From: Euryarchaeota archaeon UBA40
Lineage (GTDB): Archaea > Thermoplasmatota > Poseidoniia > Poseidoniales > Thalassarchaeaceae
Assembly: GCA_002506875.1 (NCBI GenBank)
Contig: DAYJ01000120.1
Coordinates: forward strand, 1 to 23,662
DNA length: 23,662 bases
Direction: 5' to 3'
Position 1 is the stretch's first letter, and each line of letters starts with the position of its first letter. The translations under genes were made by a program, and so were the position numbers. Below are positions 7,801 through 14,554 of this stretch, in pieces. Below the pieces are notes generated by a model. That model had not been told where the DNA came from and did no database searches. It worked only from the letters and a program-made list of their open reading frames with translations.

Positions 7801-9347
7801 TCATATCGATGGATATCCCAAACACAGAGGATTTGAATGGACCAAGTATTGTCATTCCTGAATTTAACACAACCCAAGGACTGCGTGGAATCGCGGATTT
7901 CATGGACTCCTTTTCAGAGATGGGGCGATCCGTAAATCAAGTGCTTGCCGATTTGTCTGAGACTGTGACTGGCCAAGCTGGTGAGGAGCGCGCTTCTGAG
8001 TTCCAGTTTGGTTTCGAGTTTGATGCAGATCGTCATTTCGATCTCACTGTTGATGCAGTTCAAGGTTCCATGGCCATCGATGAGCCAGAATGGCGACACG
8101 GCATCTCGATGAATTCAGGTGTGGAAGGCGAAGAGCAAGGATTCCATGTTCGTGCTTGGCTCCCCGGTCTAGCTCCTGATGTCAAGTTGGATTTGCGTTT
8201 CCAGAATGAATCAGGCCTTGAGATATGGAACATAGGGGTGGAGATGTCTGATTGGCAACCTCTACGTGAGGAGTTCATCATCCAGATTGCTGGTTTCGAC
8301 GCCCAAGATCTTGATTTCTCATTAATTGGCTTCCAACCGGGCGAATCAACTGAGGTTGCAATCCAGACATCTTTCTCGACAAGGGATCTAGGGGCGACTT
8401 CAGAGGTTACCACCTCCACAAGTTACCAACTCTCTCATCGTCTCGACTACGTAGTGGCCTCGATTCTAAATCGTGATTTAGGGACACGATCACAACTTTT
8501 CGTGTCTGATATCCCTGCGATTATCGATCTCTATGCTTCAATTGGCCAATCAATTTCGGTTTCGTTGGATGTTCCAGAGTCAGAACGAATTCAAGGTGAT
8601 TCAGTTGGATCAGTGATGCTTCAGCAACTTCAATGGTTCGAGGGTCAATGGTGGCCTGCAACAATATTCCTCAAGGATGTACCTGGAGAGATTGACCTAA
8701 CAACCGAGCCTGCGAATGTCTTCGACATAACACAACCAACATCCTTCCAGGGTGTACCGGAGTTCGATTTCTCTGCATCTGGCCCGGGTATGGATCTCTA
8801 CATGGAGATATCAGGTCGAGCAATCAACACGAAAGGGGACACAGTTCTCCTAGCAGAGAATCTGATGGAGGAGATGACAGTATCATTGGATGAGAATTTC
8901 CATCTGGCGATTCGATCATCTGGAGAAGGTATCGGTAAACTCTACCTTCGTCAGAGTGATGTTCCCGCCCAGCCCGGTATCCGACTGATTCAGATGGAGG
9001 CATTGGGTGAGAATCTGAAATCCGCAACAATCAGCCTTACTGAAGTAGGCCTCTATCCTGTGTTCCGTATTGGTGATGTCCAAGGTGGAAGGATTGTGTT
9101 GAGTGCTCGTGCATCGGTTGATTTCATGGGTATGACGTTTGATGGACGCGCAGTTCTACTTGATGCGCAACAGACTTCTGGCATCCCAACAGGGACCACA
9201 ATCGGGGTCAACGGTTTGGCTTCTGACCTCTCGTTGCTCAATGTGATGCCTGGATTCGATGGTTCAACAACTCATTACATGGTACCTGAGCCGTTGACAA
9301 CAGGCGTCTTGACTCTTTGTACCACGATATTTGGAGGTGGATCCTGA
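4869..9347 (+). CDS. Very large exported protein of unknown family
   Basis: About 1492 aa with an N-terminal signal peptide (PRKSLVLVIIMVLSVWLPVPAVSG) and no C-terminal membrane span, so it is exported and probably released or held by a partner. It is rich in Asp, Ser, Thr and Ile, mostly predicted beta-strand. There are two amphipathic helical stretches (around 6835-6905 and 7890-7975). Two degenerate Asp-rich stretches, GDDRIPSEVDL (near 6168) and VNRIPDRLDLVEMDL (near 6977), resemble each other. The second half holds at least six copies of a short motif of the type D-(V/I/L)-P-x-x-(I/F)-x-(L/M), suggesting a repeated beta fold. I recognise no enzymatic motif. Start: ATG 4869 or 4845; a GTG-led extension from 4716 would overlap the preceding zinc ribbon. 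CCTAAA at 4838-4843, ~26 bases before 4869, may be a weak promoter. It overlaps the next gene by one base. Confidence 0.85.
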   Translation: MAPLVERNLPRKSLVLVIIMVLSVWLPVPAVSGAIQIDNRDFGVLAELYGALDTRSELLIDDGEGALAANSMRSVDSSIRNSSSSDALGSADDPIPDASWKNITIEPVQHPSPYEIILDPSSAPPGATDSILNTLINITDYVIWTQYETVNGEVVDKFEVIDFSASLFSLFPPLPGQPTPDPFLHEIDIDNLLNDGSTSTNQNSGDLTEEGDCGYDISVGLTIAIDSGDGWGVEGTNIWVEPTIEFSVKMFNGGVSTFDADCDETPESETGDAVWDSMKTLRVSLFKQFTYSESLFFGSPGPSYIWVIDTHYTIPPEDTSLEVGIERIWFDAPGTVLSALNGPFGLLGLLGVDTSGIKIVSIAAPYAIHLETLGTTACPTGYDPVFDVDVNPILHGCGTQAGFGYVHLNEPVNGQREAIEVAYIEFSAHPAAGDDRIPSEVDLVIRTDSVLSTTAADIGEGSLTSIEYFADRRADIHVHFHEDRRNVAPSTIDGSFGNVTESAGWLRGMPAGSLDQLEIERVFKMLGSDKSPELPGRLPERLGLIIAIKNFSKDNSPNANDPSLPVNPADPPQSLVVIRSVQSVTEIDYGSWFLREGADEDRRQIRTRLIGIPTTLVLFGSFAIDGGDDGTNATLDDPNGASLDIFSRILDTTILNLVDIFINIGSALNAVPQALGEALSGGLEAGNGLEGTEFHLQMFDDLGVNRIPDRLDLVEMDLGTSNHPTLAGDHIFLSEDRDLDLVQGRTNSREPLMPIALSIRLSGFSAADISDDQFLDEQMLTLETVNSQPLRVGFIQHNADSLIGASLHIVQISALPDQMSMSLQPSKTFWNASDSVDEITYIGLSEDQRQVVRMRDVPMSFEMEVADSFSWVATEPMSSVEIQVSNHTAPKTMDDDHFLFNYDGLTDTAYLSARITNLSEITFIEADTDADPEALDSIRLRVDGNRTFRSSIQHVPGPNDPATRGLHLRALIDPLPGIISMDIPNTEDLNGPSIVIPEFNTTQGLRGIADFMDSFSEMGRSVNQVLADLSETVTGQAGEERASEFQFGFEFDADRHFDLTVDAVQGSMAIDEPEWRHGISMNSGVEGEEQGFHVRAWLPGLAPDVKLDLRFQNESGLEIWNIGVEMSDWQPLREEFIIQIAGFDAQDLDFSLIGFQPGESTEVAIQTSFSTRDLGATSEVTTSTSYQLSHRLDYVVASILNRDLGTRSQLFVSDIPAIIDLYASIGQSISVSLDVPESERIQGDSVGSVMLQQLQWFEGQWWPATIFLKDVPGEIDLTTEPANVFDITQPTSFQGVPEFDFSASGPGMDLYMEISGRAINTKGDTVLLAENLMEEMTVSLDENFHLAIRSSGEGIGKLYLRQSDVPAQPGIRLIQMEALGENLKSATISLTEVGLYPVFRIGDVQGGRIVLSARASVDFMGMTFDGRAVLLDAQQTSGIPTGTTIGVNGLASDLSLLNVMPGFDGSTTHYMVPEPLTTGVLTLCTTIFGGGS
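9333..9339 (+). promoter_or_regulatory. Shine-Dalgarno inside the end of the preceding gene
   Basis: GGAGGTG is a seven-base match to the archaeal anti-Shine-Dalgarno, 7 bases before ATG 9347. It decides that start over the in-frame TTG at 9317. The stop codon of the large exported gene and this ATG share a base (TGATG), so translation of the two genes is probably coupled. Confidence 0.7.
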
Positions 9348-9943
9348 TGGTTTTGGATAATTTGGATGATCTTGAGTCTGAATTGGAAGATACTAGCCTT
9401 GAGATTGCTGGACGTCGAGTATCACTCTCAGATGTTGAGAGAGCGCATGGAGCGTTGGAATCTGCACGCACAGTGGCAGCAGCGGTAACCCCGGGCCGAG
9501 TAATACTTGCAACGGGCCTAATCTTGCTTCTTCTCCTCAGTTCGTTTGGAGTATGGTATTTCCTCGTGCCTCGTGATGCTGTCGCTGTGGAAGTGGTCTA
9601 CATGCAGGGCGGCCCTGGTCATGTAGTGTTAGCAGAGGTTCACAATTTTGGGAGCCGAGAGGTAACTGATCTCAGCGTTGACATGCAATTTGAAACTCTA
9701 GATGGTGAACTTCTTGCATCATCATCTTTTGATGCTGCAAATCTTCCTGGACATGTTTCTATTGCAGGCGACGATCTTGAATTCACCGTAGCTGGTGCTT
9801 CAGTATGGGAGAATTATTCGTTGTCAATCACGGTTGAATATACAAATCATCGAGGGGAAGTAGTGGAGAAGGTTTGGCTTCATACTGTTGGAGAATGGGC
9901 CTTTGAGTCCTTCCGTGACGATTCGGATGTCCACTGGTTTTGA
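9347..9943 (+). CDS. Single-span membrane protein coupled to the large exported protein
   Basis: A 198-aa protein with a ~50-residue acidic, helical cytoplasmic N-terminus (LDNLDDLESELEDTSLEIAG) and a strong membrane segment at residues 51-73 (VILATGLILLLLLSSFGVWY). A ~120-residue extracytoplasmic beta-sandwich follows, with VVLAEVHNFGSREVTDLSV and FETLDGELLASSSF strands. This arrangement resembles FxLYD/DUF-type domains that occur in archaeal surface proteins. Topology by positive-inside rule and lack of a cleavage site suggests a type II anchor. The one-base overlap and Shine-Dalgarno coupling to the ~1492-aa gene upstream suggest that it anchors or chaperones that protein, which has no anchor of its own. 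That partnership is inference. No known family identified with confidence. Confidence 0.8.
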   Translation: MVLDNLDDLESELEDTSLEIAGRRVSLSDVERAHGALESARTVAAAVTPGRVILATGLILLLLLSSFGVWYFLVPRDAVAVEVVYMQGGPGHVVLAEVHNFGSREVTDLSVDMQFETLDGELLASSSFDAANLPGHVSIAGDDLEFTVAGASVWENYSLSITVEYTNHRGEVVEKVWLHTVGEWAFESFRDDSDVHWF

Positions 9944-9961
9944 TGACAACAGTAGAGAAGT

Positions 9962-9969
9962 CCTAAATC
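9962..9969 (+). promoter_or_regulatory. Possible TATA-like element of the subtilase gene
   Basis: CCTAAATC differs from YTTAWANN at one position and lies about 25 bases before ATG 9991. The gene has no Shine-Dalgarno, so a leaderless message starting near the ATG is possible. The 47-base gap it sits in is one of the few intergenic spaces in this cluster. Confidence 0.3.
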
Positions 9970-9990
9970 CGTCGTGTTGAACCCTCAACC

Positions 9991-12900
9991 ATGTTTCGTC
10001 GAGGAAGGGCGACGAGCCTCGTCCTTCTGCTCCTGTTGCAGGTTCTCCTCATCAGTGTCGAATTTGATCCGATTAACGATGGAATTGTATTCGAAGACAA
10101 TGAAACTCAGCGAATTGAATTGAAACCAGATCCCGATTCGATTCGTGGTGTAAGTCCAATTCAGACAGGTGATGCCGAGATTGCATTCAGACAACCCGGT
10201 GCGGATACTGTAATCGGTTCTCTCTCCACCAATGGATGGGATTCTAGTACCGTTCTTAGCCCCGAGTTTGCCGAGATTCGCGAGGACCTCCACATCGTCG
10301 CTCTTGACAGCGGTGTTGATCCTTGGGAGGCACGACTCGCTTTGGATGCACTTTCTGACATTAAGGTTCGAACGATGATTCCACCGACTGGTTTCCTCCT
10401 CCAAGGTGTATCCGATGCCTTCTCCTCAGCATCATCTCTTGAAGGTGTGATTGCCTCGACTCAGGTTTCGGTAGGTTTAGTCGTGGATGAACCACTTCGT
10501 ACCTTCGTTGATACTTCAACACCTGATGAAGAAGTACGGATTTTAATCACGGGGTGGAGGGATATCGATGGGATACCTCAGCCCTCTTCCAATCTCCAAG
10601 GTCATCAGCACTCGATCACATCGGTGGATGTGGAGGAGATTCGACCATGGGGCGATGGTCGTGTCGAGGCTACGGTTAGTGTAGGAGCCATTCCTACACT
10701 CGCACATAATCCTGCAGTGGCTTGGATTTCTTTTCCACCACAATGGGAAATACACAACGATCGATCGAGGACCCACATGCGCATCTCTGATGCTGCAACT
10801 CACTTCATCAGTGATCTCAACGGTTCCGGTGTTAAGGTGGCAGTTGCGGATTCCGGCATAGATCAAGATCATGGTGATATGAATGGACGTGTCAGTTATG
10901 TCGAGTCATTGACATGGGGGGACAGCTCTACTGAGGATCGGCATTCAGGGCATGGAACGCACGTGGCTTGTACCGTCTTGGGAGATGGGTCAAAAGGAGG
11001 TTACGCAGGAGTAGCACCTCAGGCAGATCTTTACTTTCAAGCGATGGAGGACGATTCTACAGGGCAGTTCTCAGGTGCCAGTGTTGACTATATGTTACGT
11101 ACAGCATACAACGATGATGTGCAAATCCACACTAATTCATGGGGTTCACAGGGCGACCATGGACGATATACTACCTCTGCAGCAGACGTTGATAGCCGCA
11201 CCTCACAATATGATCAATTCTGGTCCTATGATGGTTTCACAGTCCTCTATTCTGCAGGTAACGATGGTTCAACAGGGTTGACTCCCCCTGCTACGGCGAA
11301 GAACTCCATTGCTGTGGCTAATCACCATAATCGTGGAGGAAGCGCGCCAGATACTATTGCTCAATCAAGTAGCAAGGGTCCGACAGATGATGACCGAATC
11401 AAACCAGATCTTGCAGCTCCGGGTACCTGGGTTCGTTCTTGCCTATCTCAGGATGCACAGGATACAGGTGGTAATTCGTGGAAGAGCACCTGGTACATCG
11501 AGTACTCAGGAACTTCGATGGCCTCTCCCAATGCCGCTGGTGCTGCAGCCTTAGTATACGAATATCTTACTGAGGTAGCAGGCCGCCCGTCACCACAAGG
11601 CGCTCTCATCAAGGCACTTCTTGTTCTCGGTGCCGAGGATATGGGGGCACGGGATATTCCGAACAACAGCGAAGGTTGGGGTCGGATTAACCTTGCAAAC
11701 TCTCTCATTCCAGGTTCTGACACTGGCGTTTTCGTGGATGATCGTACCACCCTTCGGTCCGGAGGTTCTGCAACCTATGAGTTCAACCTGACACGATCGG
11801 GTTCTCCACTCAAGGTGGTGTTAGCTTGGTCCGACTACCAGGGAAGTTCTTCCAGTAGTAATCAATTGAGAAACGATTTGAATCTGGAGGTCACTGCACC
11901 AGACGGTACCACGACATATCTCGGTAACGCTTTCCAATCTGGGCGCTCTGCTCCAGGTGGTTCTGCGGACAATAAGAACAACCTCGAAGTGGTTCTTGTC
12001 GATTCAGCAGTATCTGGTGTTTGGCAGGTTCGTATCTCGGATGTATATCATGGTGGAGGGCGGGCTGACCAGCCGTTTGCACTTGCCGTTCGGGGCGTTA
12101 ATGTGAATGATCTTCGTTCGGATCCAATTGTAATTCTCTCGGATGTGTCCTATTCCTCAGAAGTCCCTCAGGTTGGTGAGCAGATTGAGATTAATGTCCC
12201 CATCATGAATCAGGGTAGTGGTACCGCAATCGATTTGGTGGTCGATGCAGGGATCCAGCGAGTAGGTACTGTTGGAACTGATTTAGGCCGTCAAACAATA
12301 GGTCTTGGCCCAGGTCAGACCCGCATTGTCTCATGGATGTGGACGCCGCAGAGCGAAGGTGAAGTTACTCTTCAAATCATCATTGATCCTGATGGAGCCA
12401 TCGAAGAAGCTGATGAGGACAACAACATTGCGAATATTCCTCTCGTAATTTCTGCACCGGGCATACGAATCGATACGACTGTTCTCGCACAGAGTGTGAT
12501 TTCAGCAAACCAGGCCTCTACCACATGGGATCTTCGCCTCAAGAATACAGCATTGTTACCTACGAACGCCACCATCGAGTCAGGAGACCCGGTTAGGGAC
12601 CATGACTCTCAGTCGTTCAATTGGTTCCGTTCTTTCAATCGAACTGCGATTCCGTTGGAAGGAAGTGAATCGACTGATGTCTCATTCACGTTGGTTCATC
12701 CAAGTCCACCTGAACCTGGTACCTATCGGATTCCCTTGACAGGTGTGGATGAAGATAACAGTCTGACCTTCCCGTTGGATCTCCAACTCATTGTCCCTGT
12801 TCTTCCGGACGTGCAGACACAGACCACTTCATCTCAGATTTCATTACACCCAGTCGACAACACCTCCTTCGAGTTTATCCTCACGAATCGAGGAAATGGT

Positions 12901-14517
12901 CCTCAGGGATATGATCTCAGGATTGATGCACCTCAGAGTTGGCACATGGGTTTTGATGACCTTGGCTCAACAATTGGGGCGTCGGGTGGTTCCTCTGGTA
13001 CTATGGACATTGGTGAATCGCTAACAGTTCGAATGACGGCGATGCCACCATATTCTATGATATCAGCAGGGACTGCATTGCAGGCCACAGTTACAGTAAC
13101 CTCTCAGGTAGATCCTAGCGAATCATGGAATCTTGATTTCCCAATGGTGGTTGCACCCTTCGATCGACTTGATGCCCGTCTCGACACGCAGGTAGGTGTT
13201 CTCGCGAAGGATGCCTCGATTCCATTACAGTACACTATCACGAACACAGGTAATCGTGAGGTCACGATTACTCCAGATGCAGAGGATCGTCCTTCTGGTT
13301 GGAGTATCTCAAACAATCTTCAGTCGTTTACACTTGGTATAGGCGAGGAGGAAATCTACGGTGTCGGACTCATTGGTAACGGATATGCAACCTCCGGTTC
13401 ATTCAACCTCTTGTTCCGAACTGATGATGGATACGAGATATCTGCTCCAGCACAGTTGAATGTTGAGGAAGACATCAGTGGTTCCATTGTATTCTCATCT
13501 ATACTTCTCGCGGATGGCACTTTAGGTAGCGATACGATGGATGTAGGTTCTGTATCATCTGGTCAACCCGGCTTCTTACTGGAATGGTTGGTGACTAACG
13601 ATGGAAGCACTTCATGGACAGGGGCCTATTCACTAGATGTTCCATCCGAGTGGTCCTATTCGTGTATTGATCCTGGGACATTAGCTGCAGGCGTGTCGGA
13701 CTACCTTACTTGTTCCGTGGTCATGCCAGATAATGTCGAGGCTGGTTCAATTCCGGCAATTGGTGCAATGGTTTCAGCAGATGATATGGATCTGCTTGAC
13801 ATCGTATCTATCCGAGTTGCTTCAGTAGAATCCGTTACAATCACTACATTGACTCAGATTGAGACCATGGAGATTGGTTCCACAACGTCTCTAGAATTTG
13901 AGATTACGAATGATGGTAATGTAGCAATCCAGCATCGTATAGTAGTCACGTCAGATGATGACTGGTCGATTGTAATTCTCGATGATCCTAGCATCAATTT
14001 GAATCCAGGTTCTAGTCAACGTATTGATATTGAAATTACACCAACCTCCAGAGGGAGTTCAGCAATTCGTGTTCAGGTTCTTGGTCCAGAAGACGTCACT
14101 ATTGGATCTATTGAGGTTGACGTGTATTCAGAACGATCTTCCGTGGAGCCAGCTAAGGGTGGATCGGGTGCTATTATCCTTGGAATCGGAATCGTCCTCA
14201 TCGGCATTCTTGCTGGGGCAGTAATGGTGCTCTTACGCAAGGATAAGTCAACTCCTCAGGTCATTCCTGTAAAGGCTCGTGTTGGATTTAGTGCCACCTT
14301 GCCACCACCTCCTACAACTTCGAAGCCTACGGTAACACTTCCGAAGGTTTCCTGTTGGGCTTGTAGTCAACCCATTGAGGCGGAAAAACGTCGTGCTTGT
14401 CGCGATTGTGGTGCCCGCTATCATGCGTTAGGGGGATGTGAGCATGCAGGTATTACCGTTTGTCGTCGATGTGGTGCAGATGTTGTCTCGTTCATGGAGG
14501 AAGGGCATGCACACTGA
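9991..14517 (+). CDS. Membrane-anchored subtilisin-like serine protease with cytoplasmic zinc module
   Basis: A 1508-aa S8-family protease. A signal peptide (residues 8-24) is followed by a long propeptide-like region (25-260). The catalytic domain (about 265-575) has the triad D287 (VADSGID), H321 (HGTHVA) and S509 (GTSMASP), and the oxyanion Asn424 (SAGND). All are intact, so it should be active. Next come a jelly-roll region with VLAWSDY and WQVRISD (580-705), a CARDB domain (about 708-822, with the family's EADEDNN turn), and several further CARDB/NEW3-like beta-sandwiches. One membrane span lies at 1393-1416 and ends in LLRKDK, so the last ~90 residues should be cytoplasmic. These contain a Pro-rich linker and a cysteine/histidine module: C1455, C1458, C1470, C1473, H1478, C1483, H1485, C1491, C1494. 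It likely degrades proteins at the cell surface, consistent with a protein-scavenging heterotroph. The ATG at 9991 is directly followed by the signal peptide. Confidence 0.93.
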   Translation: MFRRGRATSLVLLLLLQVLLISVEFDPINDGIVFEDNETQRIELKPDPDSIRGVSPIQTGDAEIAFRQPGADTVIGSLSTNGWDSSTVLSPEFAEIREDLHIVALDSGVDPWEARLALDALSDIKVRTMIPPTGFLLQGVSDAFSSASSLEGVIASTQVSVGLVVDEPLRTFVDTSTPDEEVRILITGWRDIDGIPQPSSNLQGHQHSITSVDVEEIRPWGDGRVEATVSVGAIPTLAHNPAVAWISFPPQWEIHNDRSRTHMRISDAATHFISDLNGSGVKVAVADSGIDQDHGDMNGRVSYVESLTWGDSSTEDRHSGHGTHVACTVLGDGSKGGYAGVAPQADLYFQAMEDDSTGQFSGASVDYMLRTAYNDDVQIHTNSWGSQGDHGRYTTSAADVDSRTSQYDQFWSYDGFTVLYSAGNDGSTGLTPPATAKNSIAVANHHNRGGSAPDTIAQSSSKGPTDDDRIKPDLAAPGTWVRSCLSQDAQDTGGNSWKSTWYIEYSGTSMASPNAAGAAALVYEYLTEVAGRPSPQGALIKALLVLGAEDMGARDIPNNSEGWGRINLANSLIPGSDTGVFVDDRTTLRSGGSATYEFNLTRSGSPLKVVLAWSDYQGSSSSSNQLRNDLNLEVTAPDGTTTYLGNAFQSGRSAPGGSADNKNNLEVVLVDSAVSGVWQVRISDVYHGGGRADQPFALAVRGVNVNDLRSDPIVILSDVSYSSEVPQVGEQIEINVPIMNQGSGTAIDLVVDAGIQRVGTVGTDLGRQTIGLGPGQTRIVSWMWTPQSEGEVTLQIIIDPDGAIEEADEDNNIANIPLVISAPGIRIDTTVLAQSVISANQASTTWDLRLKNTALLPTNATIESGDPVRDHDSQSFNWFRSFNRTAIPLEGSESTDVSFTLVHPSPPEPGTYRIPLTGVDEDNSLTFPLDLQLIVPVLPDVQTQTTSSQISLHPVDNTSFEFILTNRGNGPQGYDLRIDAPQSWHMGFDDLGSTIGASGGSSGTMDIGESLTVRMTAMPPYSMISAGTALQATVTVTSQVDPSESWNLDFPMVVAPFDRLDARLDTQVGVLAKDASIPLQYTITNTGNREVTITPDAEDRPSGWSISNNLQSFTLGIGEEEIYGVGLIGNGYATSGSFNLLFRTDDGYEISAPAQLNVEEDISGSIVFSSILLADGTLGSDTMDVGSVSSGQPGFLLEWLVTNDGSTSWTGAYSLDVPSEWSYSCIDPGTLAAGVSDYLTCSVVMPDNVEAGSIPAIGAMVSADDMDLLDIVSIRVASVESVTITTLTQIETMEIGSTTSLEFEITNDGNVAIQHRIVVTSDDDWSIVILDDPSINLNPGSSQRIDIEITPTSRGSSAIRVQVLGPEDVTIGSIEVDVYSERSSVEPAKGGSGAIILGIGIVLIGILAGAVMVLLRKDKSTPQVIPVKARVGFSATLPPPPTTSKPTVTLPKVSCWACSQPIEAEKRRACRDCGARYHALGGCEHAGITVCRRCGADVVSFMEEGHAH

Positions 14518-14526
14518 CGGAGGTCA

Positions 14527-14534
14527 TTTAATCG
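14527..14534 (+). promoter_or_regulatory. Possible TATA-like element of the repeat-domain surface gene
   Basis: TTTAATCG matches YTTAWANN except at one position, and its centre is about 25 bases before ATG 14555, which would make that gene's transcript leaderless. Evidence is positional only; a GGAGG at 14496-14500 supports the competing ATG 14507. Confidence 0.3.
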
Positions 14535-14554
14535 ACGGAGTTACAGGGGTACCT

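Noticed and set aside
10678..10700. Nine-base-pair inverted repeat with a 5-base loop (AGTGTAGGA / TCCTACACT)
   Set aside because: It lies inside the protease propeptide coding region with no U-tract or partner copy; probably chance.
14353..14517. Reading the protease zinc module as a ubiquitin-ligase RING finger
   Set aside because: Ligand spacing is only RING-like, and no ubiquitin-type partner genes are in the window; a general zinc-binding module is the safer description.
14438..14554. GTG-initiated extension of the repeat-domain surface protein
   Set aside because: It overlaps the zinc module of the protease and spoils the signal peptide; ATG 14507 remains a possible alternative.
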